Source: Acidobacteriaceae bacterium
GTDB lineage: Bacteria; Acidobacteriota; Terriglobia; Bryobacterales; Bryobacteraceae
Direction: 5' to 3'
Assembly (NCBI GenBank): GCA_019233755.1
Contig: JAFAMD010000049.1
Coordinates: forward strand, 1-56,320
DNA: 56,320 bases
The first letter of the stretch is position 1; each line of letters opens with the position of its first letter. Shown here one piece after another: positions 38,265-48,400 of the stretch. A model generated the notes under the pieces. That model ran no database searches. It saw only the letters and a program-made list of their open reading frames with translations, and was not told the DNA's origin. Both the position numbers and the translations under genes were made by a program.

Positions 38265-38907
38265 GGTAGTCGTCCCACATGTCGATGTAAACGGAATCGC
38301 GAGGAGAAGCACTCTCTCCCCATAGCTCGCGTGCCGTGAATCGCACCGAGTAAACATGCTGCCGGTGTTCCCCCATATACTGCGAGTTGGTATCGGGAAA
38401 AGCGTAGACGCCGTGGTCGCGAACAATCTGGCCGGTTTTGCCGCGCGCGTAACGCGGCAAACGCGTATGACCGACAGGGTTGATGTTGCGGGCGCGCACG
38501 TGGTCCCCTATATGAAAAACCGGGGGCACAGAGGGATCGTTGCTGGACGGAATGCCCCGGTTGAACTTGCGAGCCTTTTCCGGCGTGAATACCGGGGTGG
38601 CCTTTGCGCAGCCTGGTGCAGACGTACCGCTTTCGAGCTCTTCCCTTGTGACGAAGGCGTACGCGACTAGCCGTTTTTCAAGTGCCGCGAACCATCTTTC
38701 GTAGTAGCTCATGCGCAAATAGTCAGCCGGAGGCAGGGTCTCGATATCGTGCCGCCAGGCATCGATGTTCCATTTGCCCCATGCGCCGATGGCGCGGTCC
38801 AAGGCGTAAACCCGCGCTTCCCAGGGCGCGTGGAACACCGGTTCGTTGTGTTCGTATCGAATAGGGCCCATGCCCTGCATGCCGCCCATATCATGCACGC
38901 CGTTCAT
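38251..38907 (-). CDS. nthB: Nitrile hydratase beta subunit
   Basis: 218 aa. It opens with [14 protein letters not shown], the signature of the beta subunit. [24 protein letters not shown] and [14 protein letters not shown] follow. The C-terminal SH3-like barrel has [26 protein letters not shown] and the [11 protein letters not shown] loop. It pairs with the alpha subunit to hydrate nitriles to amides. Its ATG overlaps the alpha stop by 4 nt (ATGA), so the two are co-translated. Length is standard. Confidence 0.95.
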   Translation of the reverse strand: MNGVHDMGGMQGMGPIRYEHNEPVFHAPWEARVYALDRAIGAWGKWNIDAWRHDIETLPPADYLRMSYYERWFAALEKRLVAYAFVTREELESGTSAPGCAKATPVFTPEKARKFNRGIPSSNDPSVPPVFHIGDHVRARNINPVGHTRLPRYARGKTGQIVRDHGVYAFPDTNSQYMGEHRQHVYSVRFTARELWGESASPRDSVYIDMWDDYLERA

Positions 38908-39539
38908 GGTTTACCTCCCTCCGCAGGCATCTGGACCTTTGCCACACCGACCATGGCGTCGCGCGTGACCAGCGCGGCCAACTCGTCTTCAGTGAGCTTC
39001 TCGCTTCCGGCCGGCCGTTCGGGAAGCACCAGGTAGCGCAGTTCAGCGGTACTATCCCAGACGCGCACCTCGGTGTCTTCAGCTAACTCGAGACCAAACT
39101 CCCGCAGCACGCCCCTGGGGTCAATGATCGCGCGCGAGCGGTAGGCGGCAGACTTGTACCAGACAGGCGGCAAGCCCAGCATCAGCCAGGGATAGCAAGA
39201 GCACAGCGTGCAAACCACCAGGTTGTGCACCTTCGAACCGTTCTCGACCACGACCATGTGATCGCCGTACTGATTATGGAAACCGGCCTCGTCTATAGCC
39301 GAAGGCGCGTCAGCCAGAAGCCGCTGCTTGTAAGCGGGATCAACCCACGCCCGTGCAATCACGCGGGCGCCGTTGCGCGGACCAATCTTGTGTTGAAAGG
39401 TGTCGATCAACTCATCGAGGCCGGCGGGATCCACCAGGCCTTTTTCAACCAAGAGCGATTCCAGAGCCTTAACCCGCAGGACCGGGTCAGATGGAACCGC
39501 CTGATGCTCGTGGGAGTGGATTTCGCTCTGCGGTTGCAA
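38904..39539 (-). CDS. nthA: Nitrile hydratase alpha subunit, cobalt type
   Basis: 211 aa. The metal claw is V-C110-T-L-C113-S-C115-Y; Thr after the first Cys and Tyr at the end mark the cobalt type rather than the iron type (Ser, Thr). [21 protein letters not shown] and [19 protein letters not shown] are typical flanking sequence. TTG 39539 is chosen because GGAG lies 6 nt upstream and the next residues ([13 protein letters not shown]) fit the family. The frame is open to 39704 but shows no homology there. No amidase gene is adjacent, so the fate of the amide is open. Confidence 0.92.
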   Translation of the reverse strand: MQPQSEIHSHEHQAVPSDPVLRVKALESLLVEKGLVDPAGLDELIDTFQHKIGPRNGARVIARAWVDPAYKQRLLADAPSAIDEAGFHNQYGDHMVVVENGSKVHNLVVCTLCSCYPWLMLGLPPVWYKSAAYRSRAIIDPRGVLREFGLELAEDTEVRVWDSTAELRYLVLPERPAGSEKLTEDELAALVTRDAMVGVAKVQMPAEGGKP

Positions 39540-40255
39540 GCTGCTCTCCGCGACCGCCGCGCCGTGTATTGATTTTTCGGCTCGGACAGCGGTAACGTTT
39601 CGTAGTCTATACGAATCTGACCGAAGCCGGCGGCCGGACCGATCCTCTGCGGAATCGGAATTCAAACGCGACCGGTAGCCTTCGCCAAGCGTTCGCCAGG
39701 ACAATTACCGTCCGCTCCAACTATTGCTGACGCGCGCTGACAATTCCAATTCTTGGTGATCTGATTCGCGCCGAAAACACGCATATAGAGTTGAGAAGGC
39801 AGAAATGATTAACACCGTCCACGAAGACGACCTCGCCGCCTGGTATCGCATACAGGAGCCTGTCCTGGAGATTTCGATCCGTGATTTTGAATTGGAGGAC
39901 GATGACCCCCTGCTCGAGGGCACGCATCTTTTGACGAAACCTGACTTCACATTGGAGGCGCAACGTCGTACAGTTTCGCTTCCGAAAATTCGATTAACCT
40001 TGAGGAATTGGAATCCTGCGCCCGTTTGTTTACCTACTCACGCTCGCCCAATGGGAACTGTTGACTGATCAACGAGGCGGACGAAATCGGGGACTCACCG
40101 ATAATTTCCGGCGCACTTTCGCGCGGTATGCGCGGGTAATCTACTGCTCTTCCCTGCTCCGGGCTTCTGGCACGGACATGATTGCCCGCGCGGAAATCTG
40201 CCGTCCTCAAATGTTGTATGGCGACACAGCCTCATACGCGATCATCAAGAGAGAC
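39540..40255. other. Intergenic region with one doubtful small frame
   Basis: About 700 nt lie between divergent nthA and the ArsA-like gene. The only candidate is an 87-aa plus-strand frame at 39805-40068 (MINTVHEDDLAAWYRIQ), which has AAGG 5 nt before its ATG. It is acidic at first and then looks random. I recognise no family, so it is left uncalled. The nthA operator-like dyad lies at 39599-39615. Confidence 0.4.
39599..39615. promoter_or_regulatory. Operator-like dyad upstream of nitrile hydratase
   Basis: TTCGTA (39599-39604) and TACGAA (39610-39615) form a perfect inverted repeat with a 5-nt centre, about 60 nt before nthA. On the minus strand the first 15 nt match the sequence before the tetR start (from about 37308) at 12 positions. 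A candidate TetR operator, by inference. Confidence 0.4.
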
Positions 40256-41440
40256 GTGCGGATTCTTCTGTTCAGCGGAAAAGGCGGTGTCGGGAAGACC
40301 AGCATGGCGGCAGCGACTGCGGTCCACCTGGCAGAATCCGGCCGACGAACGCTGGTGATCAGCGTTGACCCAGCGCACAGCCTCTCGGATGCTTTCGACC
40401 TGGGCGGAGGATTGTTTCATGGCAAAACTGCCGACCCGCTGAAGCTGGCGGAACGGCTGTTTATCCAGGAAGTCAATATAAACCATGAATTCAAGCGGTA
40501 CTGGGGGGCGATTTCCGCTTATCTCACTTCCGTGCTTCGAACCACCGGACTCGACAGCGTGGAAGCCGAGGAGATGGCGATTTTTCCCGGCATGGAAGAA
40601 CTGAGCGCCATGATGTATGTGAACCAGTACCGCAGAGGCACAGACTTCGACGTTATTTTGCTCGATTGCGCACCCACGGCAGAATCGCTGCGATTTATCA
40701 GTCTGCCGACAACGCTCGATTGGTACATGCGACACGTCTTCCATTTTGAGCGGAATTTGCTAAAAGCCGTCCGGCCCCTAGTGAACCGGGTGTCGCCGGT
40801 GGAGCTGCCGCCAGACAGCTATTTCCGAAACATTCAGGAATTGTTTCAGAAGATCGAGGGGATAGACAAGGTTCTGGAAGACGCTGCGGTGACAAGCGCG
40901 CGGCTTGTTACGAACCCTGAGAAGATGGTGTTGCGTGAAACCCAGCGAGCTTTCGTTTATTTCTCACTGCATGGTTTGGCGGTGGATCGCATAATTGTGA
41001 ATCGTGTGATTCCGAACGTAGTGCGCGATTCGTTCTTCGACGAGTGGCGACTTTCGCAAAGGAGAACGCTCGAGGAGATCGAGCAGTACTTTGCCCCTGT
41101 TCCGATCCGCCAGGTTCCAATGTTCCCGCACGAAGTTCTCGGGTATGAAAGGTTAGGAGAGTTAGCCAGAAATCTATATCCGGACGGGGAGGACGCCGCT
41201 GCAATCACACGATCTGCCACTCCTTATTCTTTTGCGCGAGTAGAGGACCACTACGAGGTACGGTTGGATCTTCCGTTTGCGGAAAAAGCCGAGATTGGCC
41301 TTTTCAAGAAAGATGACGAGCTAGTGATCGAGGTCGGAACGATTCGCCGACACGTTGGTCTGCCTACGAGCATGGCGGCACTGCAGCCAGACAAAGCACG
41401 GTTGGTTGGGCGTAACCTAGTAGTGGAGATGAGGAGGTAG
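40256..41440 (+). CDS. ArsA/Get3-like ATPase with C-terminal Hsp20-like domain
   Basis: 394 aa. The deviant P-loop is GKGGVGKT (residues 8-15), switch I is SVDPAHSLSDAF, and the A-loop region is DCAPTAESLRF. After the ATPase core, residues about 325-394 read ARVEDHYEVRLDLPFAEKAE and later LVGRNLVVEMRR, an alpha-crystallin-like beta domain found in bacterial ArsA homologues. No arsenite-binding Cys pair or ars genes are seen, so a protein-handling role like Get3 is as likely as anion transport. GTG 40256 fits the family N-terminus; the frame is open to 40061. It is followed 2 nt later by a small gene. Confidence 0.9.
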   Translation: MRILLFSGKGGVGKTSMAAATAVHLAESGRRTLVISVDPAHSLSDAFDLGGGLFHGKTADPLKLAERLFIQEVNINHEFKRYWGAISAYLTSVLRTTGLDSVEAEEMAIFPGMEELSAMMYVNQYRRGTDFDVILLDCAPTAESLRFISLPTTLDWYMRHVFHFERNLLKAVRPLVNRVSPVELPPDSYFRNIQELFQKIEGIDKVLEDAAVTSARLVTNPEKMVLRETQRAFVYFSLHGLAVDRIIVNRVIPNVVRDSFFDEWRLSQRRTLEEIEQYFAPVPIRQVPMFPHEVLGYERLGELARNLYPDGEDAAAITRSATPYSFARVEDHYEVRLDLPFAEKAEIGLFKKDDELVIEVGTIRRHVGLPTSMAALQPDKARLVGRNLVVEMRR

Positions 41441-41442
41441 GT

Positions 41443-41691
41443 ATGAGCGAAGCACAAACTGCAGGAAGCGCAACTCAGGAGTCAAGATCGCACTTAGACT
41501 GGTTTTGCGACTGGCTCCGGCAGGGAGCCGACCATGTGGCCGATATACTCACTCCTCCGCAATCTGCCTGCAAGCATTTCCGCGAAGCCAGAATCGAGTT
41601 CCTACGCGGCATACGCGAGATCATTGATCATCGTATAGACAGGCTTTCTCGGGACAGTGCCTCTAAAGGAACGCGGGTGACCGTGGAATAG
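41443..41691 (+). CDS. Small partner protein of the ArsA-like ATPase
   Basis: 82 aa. A disordered N-terminus is followed by a helical part with PQSACKHFREARIEFLRGIREIIDHRIDRLSR. I recognise this short pattern (PxxxxxHFRxARxExLxGxRxxIDxRI) from small proteins encoded beside ArsA-like ATPases. GAGGAGGT lies just before ATG 41443, and the gap from the ATPase gene is only 2 nt, so the two are co-translated. Function unknown; a client or regulator is plausible. Confidence 0.8.
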   Translation: MSEAQTAGSATQESRSHLDWFCDWLRQGADHVADILTPPQSACKHFREARIEFLRGIREIIDHRIDRLSRDSASKGTRVTVE

Positions 41692-41821
41692 CTCCTGCCT
41701 TGTGTAGTCACAACACTGATGGTAAACGTAGCGCACAGCAGACGGAGCAACAGGCAAGCTGATCGAGCAGAGAACGGGCTATTCGGAGGCGGGGGTAGAG
41801 ATGGACTGGGGATTATGCCGA

Positions 41822-42240
41822 TCAGCCCGCACGCGGTGAGCCGCGGCGTTTGAAGTTGGCCGGAAGCGTAAGGGGCGTAGGTTCAGTTGACCAGCGTGTG
41901 CGGAGGGAAAACGGTTCCTGCTTCAGTTCCTGATAATCGCGTTCGATGATCAAACGATGCTTGGCGAGTTGAACCAGATCGCGGAGTTTGGTGTTGGCGG
42001 CTGCGTGGAGAACCAGTATCTAATCGGTTCGCTTGCCCCTTGGGCCATTCGATCAGTAACCATTCTTCCGGATGCGGCTCGCCGCGCCGGTAGTCGCGGT
42101 GTGCAGGCCGGACTCGCACGGGAGCGAAGCGCGAACGAAGACTCTGTTTCGTGCCCGGTCGCCACGTCATTCGCCTGTTCGCGCCAGTGCCCCAGTTCCG
42201 AGGAATCGCTCCGCTGCCCGCGCTGCTGCAATTGCGCAGG
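41822..42240 (-). pseudogene. Decayed IS701-type transposase fragment
   Basis: Three reading frames together spell the C-terminal half of an IS701-like transposase. The pieces are RSRFAPVRVRPAHRDYRRGE and EEWLLIEWPKG in one frame, then SEPIRYWFST, then KLRDLVQLAKHRLIIERDYQ with ELKQE. The YREK-like element RDYQELK is present. A tail ending FKRRGSPRAG stops at 41822, after an apparent internal deletion. There are at least two frameshifts, and the N-terminal half is missing. No terminal inverted repeats were found. Confidence 0.75.
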
Positions 42241-42909
42241 TCAAAATAATTGAGAGACTGGAGAGAAAAGATCCGATGCTGGCGAGGGCGCACAGGCCGA
42301 GATGCCTCCGACGGATAGCGAAGCGCGATCCATTTTTACGGCAACGGATCGCTGGAGAATGTGAACCGACACAACCAGCCACTTCTCATCGCTATCCTCC
42401 GACACGACGCCGCGAATGCCCCGCAGTGGCCCTGAGTTCAGAAGGATCTCTTGTCCTGGGCAGACATAGGTCCACGGACTTAGGACGAAACCCGATGCCA
42501 GCATCTGCCTAATCGCCTCGATCTCCGAATCCGGAATAACGGCAGGCACGCAGCCGCTAGATACGATCGAAAACACTCCGGGGATCATTAGCACAGGGAG
42601 GGCTGTCGAGCCGTCCAGGCGGCAAAAGACATACCCAGGAAATAGCGGCAAGTCGAATTTTTTACTATTTCGGTGACGCTTCGGGTACGTCGGCAAGAAT
42701 GGTTCGTAGTCCTTGTTCCGCAAAATCAGCTCTACATTTTTCTCGTGCCGGCTCTTTACATAAACGGCTGCCCATGGAAGTGGGCTACGATTCAAGCAAG
42801 ACACAGTCGCACCCGCAATTACACCTGGACGTAGTCTGCTTTCTATGACGAAAGGCTGAAGGGGAAGGAAATTCGAATAAAGCTCCGCCCTCTTACGGCG
42901 GCAGGTCAC
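42241..42909 (-). CDS. NusG/RfaH-like (UpxY-type) antiterminator
   Basis: 222 aa as an open frame. The NGN domain reads WAAVYVKSRHEKNVELILRN, then FLPTYPKR and FDLPLFPGYVFCRLD. The KOW-bearing C-domain has PGQEILLNSGPLRGIRGVV. Such specialised NusG paralogues usually serve polysaccharide operons. The likely start is GTG 42804, which gives the usual 187 aa; the first start, GTG 42909, adds 35 unrelated residues. The last 25 residues run past the normal end (LQRSVAVKMDR) towards the transposase remnant, so the native stop may have been lost. It is read away from the glycosyltransferase gene. Confidence 0.82.
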   Translation of the reverse strand: MTCRRKRAELYSNFLPLQPFVIESRLRPGVIAGATVSCLNRSPLPWAAVYVKSRHEKNVELILRNKDYEPFLPTYPKRHRNSKKFDLPLFPGYVFCRLDGSTALPVLMIPGVFSIVSSGCVPAVIPDSEIEAIRQMLASGFVLSPWTYVCPGQEILLNSGPLRGIRGVVSEDSDEKWLVVSVHILQRSVAVKMDRASLSVGGISACAPSPASDLFSPVSQLF

Positions 42910-43689
42910 TTTTTTCGCTGCCTAACGCGCAGCCCGACATGTAACCCGATAGGCCGACCTATCTTGCTTTATATGAAAGGCGTCTTGATTCTGGAGCAAG
43001 AGCACACTGCTGTCAATTGCGCGATTTACCAGCGATATAAGCATTTTCACTAGAAATGATTTCCAGTCAAGTAGTCCATTTATGGGCCATATCGCGACAA
43101 AATTTCTGAGTATAATCGCCGGTCGATTCCTTGCCGTCGAGTCTGTAAGGTCGGGATTTGCAAAGTTTGCACTCGCTCAATTGACGAGGGCCGCGGGCCT
43201 TCAGCTCTAGCTCCGGCCTTCGCTTGCTGCATTGCCAACCCCGCCGTGTCGGGTGGCCGTGCCGTCAGCGGCCCGCGACTGTGATTCGCCAGCACCGCAG
43301 AGCTTTTCGACCTAGAGGACCCAAGAAGGGCTGCCGGAGCGTCGGGGGCTGCCCACAGCTCCCCAGTACTGGCTACAAACAAGGCGGCAGCGCCCAAAAA
43401 GGACATTTGCACTCGGCCGAAACAAACGACACTCCAGGACCGTCGCTTCAACTGAGCCTAAGAAATGGTTTTGCTGTTTTCCATTCTGAATCGCGTACCG
43501 AAGGAGGACGGCGGCAGGGAAGCGAAGCTCCTTACGGCGAGGCGGATGATCCGGTGTGGTGCAGGGTTCTTGCCGTCTCCCCTGCTTTGTGGCGTCTCCG
43601 GGAACGGGAAATCGTTCAACAAGAACAGCACGGGGGACCAACACACCAGAAAAACCGGAGCATCTGCCGGCGCACTCAGTGTCTGAAAC
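42910..43689. other. Gap with no confident gene
   Basis: About 780 nt between the divergent antiterminator and glycosyltransferase genes. Apart from the doubtful exported frame at 43080-43406, frames on either strand (for example 43224-43775 and 43312-43644) have no recognisable family. GC-rich near 43190-43330. Possibly decayed coding sequence. Confidence 0.4.
43080..43406 (-). CDS. Possible small exported protein
   Basis: 108 aa from ATG 43406. Residues 1-20 form a hydrophobic stretch ending in LWAAP, consistent with a signal peptide. The rest is rich in Ala, Arg, Pro and Ser with no known motif. The frame is open to 43451 (TTG). No clear ribosome site is seen, and there is no homology I recognise. 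It lies upstream of the antiterminator gene on the same strand. May be spurious. Confidence 0.3.
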   Translation of the reverse strand: MSFLGAAALFVASTGELWAAPDAPAALLGSSRSKSSAVLANHSRGPLTARPPDTAGLAMQQAKAGARAEGPRPSSIERVQTLQIPTLQTRRQGIDRRLYSEILSRYGP

Positions 43690-44790
43690 GTGAGTCTGCT
43701 TCAGTTCATAACGGCCATCCCTTTGGATGTGAGGCGGGGGAGCGGGTGCTACGTCGGAACTCGTACTTTAGTTGAAGCGCTCCGCGGGCTTGGTGTCAAT
43801 GTCGCAATGGTTACGCCCCGGGTGCGGACGCCGGTCTACACAGCCACGCGGATACTATTCAATGAGGCATTGCGCTGGCGAAGTTTCAGCGGCGACGCAA
43901 CGATTGGGGTTGATGCTGATGGCTACGCCATAGCCGGCCGGCGGAATTCGCTGCCACACATTGCGTGCATCAAAGGCGTTTTGGGTGACGCCGTCCGTTT
44001 TGAGAGCGGCAGCACACGGGCGAGCATGGCGCTGCAGGCTTCGCTCGAGGGAAAGCACGCCCGGCGGGCCGATATGGTCATTACGGTAAGCCGCTATTGC
44101 GCGGAGCGTCTTGAGGAACTCTATCGCGTCAACAGGGCAGTCGTGGTGCCGGAATTGATCGATCTGACCGCGTGGCGGCAATTATTCGGGACCAGCACCG
44201 CCACTCCAGACCCGCGCAAGTTCACCGTGTTATCGGTATGCCGGTTCTATCCTCGCAAACGTTTGGATGTGCTGCTTCGCGCCGCCGCTCTATTGGGCGG
44301 TCGTGTTACGAACCTCGAGGTGCGGATCGTCGGGCACGGCCCGGAGTACGGCAGGCTCCAGCAGATCTCGCTCGAGCTAGGACTTGGATCGATCATTATG
44401 TGGCTCGGCAACGTGAGCATGGGTACGTTGGCCTCGGAATACAATCGCGCGGACATCTTCTGTTTGCCCAGTGTCCAGGAAGGCTTCGGGATTGCCTTTC
44501 TTGAGGCCATGGCGGCCGGTAAGCCGATTGTGGCGGCGCGCGCTGCGGCGGTCCCTGAAGTGGTTCGCAACGGAATCCTTGTGGAACCTGAAAATCCGGA
44601 AGAGCTCGCGGAAGGGATTCTTCGGCTTTATAGTGACCCGGATCTCCGCGCTTCTCTCCGTTCATCCGCTCTTCGCGATGTCGAACAGTTCGAAATGCAT
44701 CGCATCGCCCGGCAATTCCTGATGGAAATCGCGAGAATTGCACCCACTGTGGCAATGCCGGAGAGCCATGAGTTGGAACATGAGAACTGA
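43690..44790 (+). CDS. GT4-family glycosyltransferase
   Basis: A 366-aa GT-B enzyme. The N-domain begins ITAIPLDVRRGSGCYVGTRTLVEAL, the usual donor-side glycine-rich loop. The C-domain has LSVCRFYPRKRLDVLLRAAALL, VRIVGHGPEYGRLQQ, and the EX7E element SVQEGFGIAFLEAMAAGKPIVA. It transfers a sugar from a nucleotide donor; the acceptor is unknown. It starts at GTG 43690 without a visible ribosome site, and overlaps the next gene by 23 nt. The NusG-like gene nearby suggests a former envelope polysaccharide locus. Confidence 0.9.
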   Translation: MSLLQFITAIPLDVRRGSGCYVGTRTLVEALRGLGVNVAMVTPRVRTPVYTATRILFNEALRWRSFSGDATIGVDADGYAIAGRRNSLPHIACIKGVLGDAVRFESGSTRASMALQASLEGKHARRADMVITVSRYCAERLEELYRVNRAVVVPELIDLTAWRQLFGTSTATPDPRKFTVLSVCRFYPRKRLDVLLRAAALLGGRVTNLEVRIVGHGPEYGRLQQISLELGLGSIIMWLGNVSMGTLASEYNRADIFCLPSVQEGFGIAFLEAMAAGKPIVAARAAAVPEVVRNGILVEPENPEELAEGILRLYSDPDLRASLRSSALRDVEQFEMHRIARQFLMEIARIAPTVAMPESHELEHEN

Positions 44791-45274
44791 ACGAACACGG
44801 AACCTTTGGAAAGGCTGTCTCACCGGAGCGCTGGGCGGATTCGTTGGGTCCTTCGCAATGGGCCAGTTTCACCTTCTCGTTCACCGTGCGAAGTTATCGA
44901 CAGAACATAGCGGGGAGGACTCGACTGTCAAGGTCGCCTCCGCGATCGCCCGGCACATTTTCCACCATGAGCTGACTCCGCGCCAGAAAGAGGCCGCCGG
45001 ACCCATAGTGCATTATGCTTTCGGTACGTCCGTGGCAGCAGTATACGGATTGGCGATTGAATTGGCGCTCGTCCCCTGTACAGGATGGGGAATGCCTTTC
45101 AGCGTGGCCGTCTGGTTGGGCGCGCACGTGATTGCTGTCCCGGCACTCGGTTTGTCCGAACCGGTTACGGAATCGGCTCCCGCCGCAGAGGCCACCGAAT
45201 TCGCTGCCCATCTGGTGTATGGAGCGGTCGCAGAGAGTCTCAGAAGCTACACACGAAAGCATCTGGTTCGCTGA
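44768..45274 (+). CDS. YagU/DUF1440-like inner-membrane protein
   Basis: 168 aa with membrane segments near residues 14-36, 80-100, 105-130 and a weaker one at the C-terminus. Family elements are GALGGFVGSFAMGQF, EDSTVKVASAIARHIF, GPIVHYAFGTSVAAVYG, and VWLGAHVIAVPALGLSEP. YagU has been linked to acid resistance in Escherichia coli; the mechanism is unclear. ATG 44768 is preceded by GGAG. It overlaps the glycosyltransferase gene by 23 nt, suggesting a two-gene operon. Confidence 0.85.
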   Translation: MSWNMRTERTRNLWKGCLTGALGGFVGSFAMGQFHLLVHRAKLSTEHSGEDSTVKVASAIARHIFHHELTPRQKEAAGPIVHYAFGTSVAAVYGLAIELALVPCTGWGMPFSVAVWLGAHVIAVPALGLSEPVTESAPAAEATEFAAHLVYGAVAESLRSYTRKHLVR

Positions 45275-45472
45275 CGCATTCCTTTGTCCTGGACATGGTG
45301 GCGTCGCTACGCTGTCCTCACTCGGGCTGGTAAACTACCCTCTTAGCGGCAAGGACATTGCTGATGTGCTCCGTCTCGCTTTAAGGCGAGATCCTTCCGA
45401 GAACCACGTTCCCTTCCCGGACCAACCGAAGCAAGTTTTTCTCCCGCCTTCCGCTCGACTACAGGAGTATCG

Positions 45473-48400
45473 GTGACACCTCGATCTCAGAGCATTTATT
45501 CCGAAGAAAATCGTGAGGAGCTGTTCCGCTATCTCAATCTGAAACTGGCTGCCTTGGGGCAGCCCACCAGCCACAGCACGGCAGACGCGCATGCTCTCGA
45601 AATCGTCGGCCCTCTTCTGCGCAACTATTATCAGAAAGATCAATTACTCGGGTATAGGCTTTGTCCCGCCGATTCCCGCATTCAGGCATTCCTGAACGCT
45701 TATCTCAGCGACATAATGCCGGACGGAGCGCCTCGCCTGCCAGGTAACACCCTCGTGCTTGATCGGCCGGGTTTGGCGCGTGTCATGTCGCTCCCCCCGG
45801 GCAAAGACACTTTGACGTCGCCCTATCTGCAGTCATACCGGCTGCCGCAGGGAATCCTTCACAACCCGAAGAGTGATCGCCGCACAACCAAAGGCGTTTT
45901 TCATATCGCCGAAGGCGGCTTTCCGGTTCCTGCCGACAAGGTCGCCGTTCCCAAACAAGCCTTTGCCGCTTTGTTGTCCGCAGCCTTGACGCCGCCGTCG
46001 GATGTCATGACACTACCGTTCACCGCAGACCAGGAGGAGCAGGTGCGCCTTTTCGTCACACTTCTGCTCCGTCCACTGGTATGCCCGGCCACGGAGTCCG
46101 ATCCGGCAAAAACGATGGAGACGCGCTTCTTTGCGCCCGCAAGTCTTGTAAGCAATCTCGATTTTGTGGAAACCATCTTCGGGAATGGTGGCGACCCATA
46201 TCTTCCCGAAAATGATGCCGCGCTCGACGTCATGCACTGGACGGGTCACACCGGCTGTGTAATTCTTGCGCCGCACCTGGTTGGCATAAAGAAGAAGGAT
46301 ATCGGGCTTCCGCAATACGACACAGCAACCGAGCGCCAGCGGCTCGAAGGCATGTGCTGGCGCGACGCCGACGAAACTTACAATGATGGCAACGCGTTCA
46401 AGCTGGTATGCCGAGATCACCGCGGCGTGATGGTAACAATCATCGCCGACAACTACTACGGATATTGCAAGAAAGAAGTCAAAACACAAATCAGCTACGC
46501 GGCAAACCTTTACGGCAACTGCGAGGAAGAACACGCCGGAGGTGCCATCGCATTTCCTGCATATGTGCTCGGACAGCAATTCTATGCCGGCCGCACCGTA
46601 CTGACAAAGCAGGTGAAATTCACAGAAGCGATGCATTGGCTCGGCGATCGCGTGGACATCCGAACCGAAGGGTATGCGATAGATCGCCGATTCCCAAACA
46701 TATTGTATGTTCCGGAAAACGCCGAGTTTAGCGTTCGCGAAGGCAACGTCAAATGGCAACGGCAGAACGGAGAGTCACACCAGCTCACGCTGCGGGCATC
46801 CGAGACATATGTGCTGCCCTGGGGCACTAAGATCCGCCTCGAAAAGCAGACCGGAGGCACGGCGTGGCGACTTGTCGCATCCCGCGCAGATCCAACTCTC
46901 TGTCACAAGCCCTGCACGGTTTCGGGAGGCGGAAAATCGGAAATCTCGAAGTCCATTGGCAGCATTGTGCTTCGCGGACCCATCTTTGTCAGCGACTTCG
47001 ACCGCGAAATCGAGCAGGTGGCTGACATTCTGAAAAAGGACTTCTCCGACATCTATAAGGTGCCACGGTCGGAACATCGCGCCAGGAGACCCATCTTGAG
47101 TACGGAGCGCTCGCTGGGCTCAGTCATCAAGCTGATGACCCCTTCGCCTGAATATACGGATGCGCACAATCAGTGGCTTTCGACGATTCCCCAAACCGTG
47201 CGGCAACTTCTCGTCACCGTAAAACGCTACTACCGGCCGGACTGGGGCGAAAACTGGCGCGAGCATTTCAGCGTAGACCGCATCAACGGTTTTCTGGGCA
47301 ATGAACTGAAATTCGAAAATCAAAAGCTGGTCGGAAATTATCTACGCATGGGATACGACCCGAACGGCTCCTGGCGTATTTACAAGCTACGGCCTGACTT
47401 CAATCCCGCTGACAAGATTCAGGTGGAAGATGACATCAGTGCCTCGGTAGTGCTGCCAAGCACACGCCTCCACTATCTCGACGCCGAGTATCACAACGAA
47501 AGCGTCAAGCTCGTGGCGAACTGCGAAAACTTTCTATTTCAGCGGCCGGATGACGCCATTCATCGTGGCTTTGATAAGGATGCCGAGCGGGATATCGCGC
47601 TACCTGATACGTTCCTTTCAAACTTCGAGCCGCTTACGGTCGAGCAGGCGCGCACCATTCTGGATCATGTTGTGGAATTTGATAAGTACACCGATCCGAT
47701 GAAGCGGTTAGTGCGCGAGTTCGTAGCAAATCCGCCCACGGAATTTCTCGTTTCCTCCGCACACCCGCGAATGGTGGACGGAAGTCCGTCGAAGAATCCA
47801 CGCTACTTGCAAAAGCGGCCGGATCTTGTGGACCCGCGCGATATGTATGTCGCGAAAGTGGGAACGCGCCTGGCACGCGAAATCCCTTCGGACAAGCCCG
47901 TACATTTTCCTGTGAACGCTGTTCTTGCGGGGCGTCGCAACAATCCTCCGGATCCGAAGACAGGCGTGCCGCCGCTCGCGGTTTACAACCCGATCCACTA
48001 CCAGGAACTACCGCAGTTGTTCATGGACTTCATTTGCAGCTTGACCGGAAAATCGCCGTCGACCACGGGATTCGGAAGCGAAGGCGCGTTGACAAAGGGA
48101 CCCTTTAACGCCCTGCTGCCTGTTATTGACATCAATAACGCACTGGTGTCGGCGATTCTGACCGGCTATGCGGGCTTCACCACCGCCGCCGGGCATATCG
48201 GCCCGAAATATCGCGTCGACCACGACAACAGCATGCTGGTGCCGGAAATATGGTGCCGCATGAGGGTGGCCGAACGAGAGCCGCGTTTCCTCATCGAGAA
48301 CGGTTTCCTCGAGAAGGTGGAGGATTTTCAATTCGGCGGGCGCAGGGTTCTGGCGAGCCGGCTCGGATATCGAATCACGGAGTTGTTCGTCGATCGTTTC

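Noticed and set aside
39805..40068. 87-aa plus-strand frame with a fair ribosome site
   Set aside because: No family recognised, and the second half looks random, so not called as a gene.
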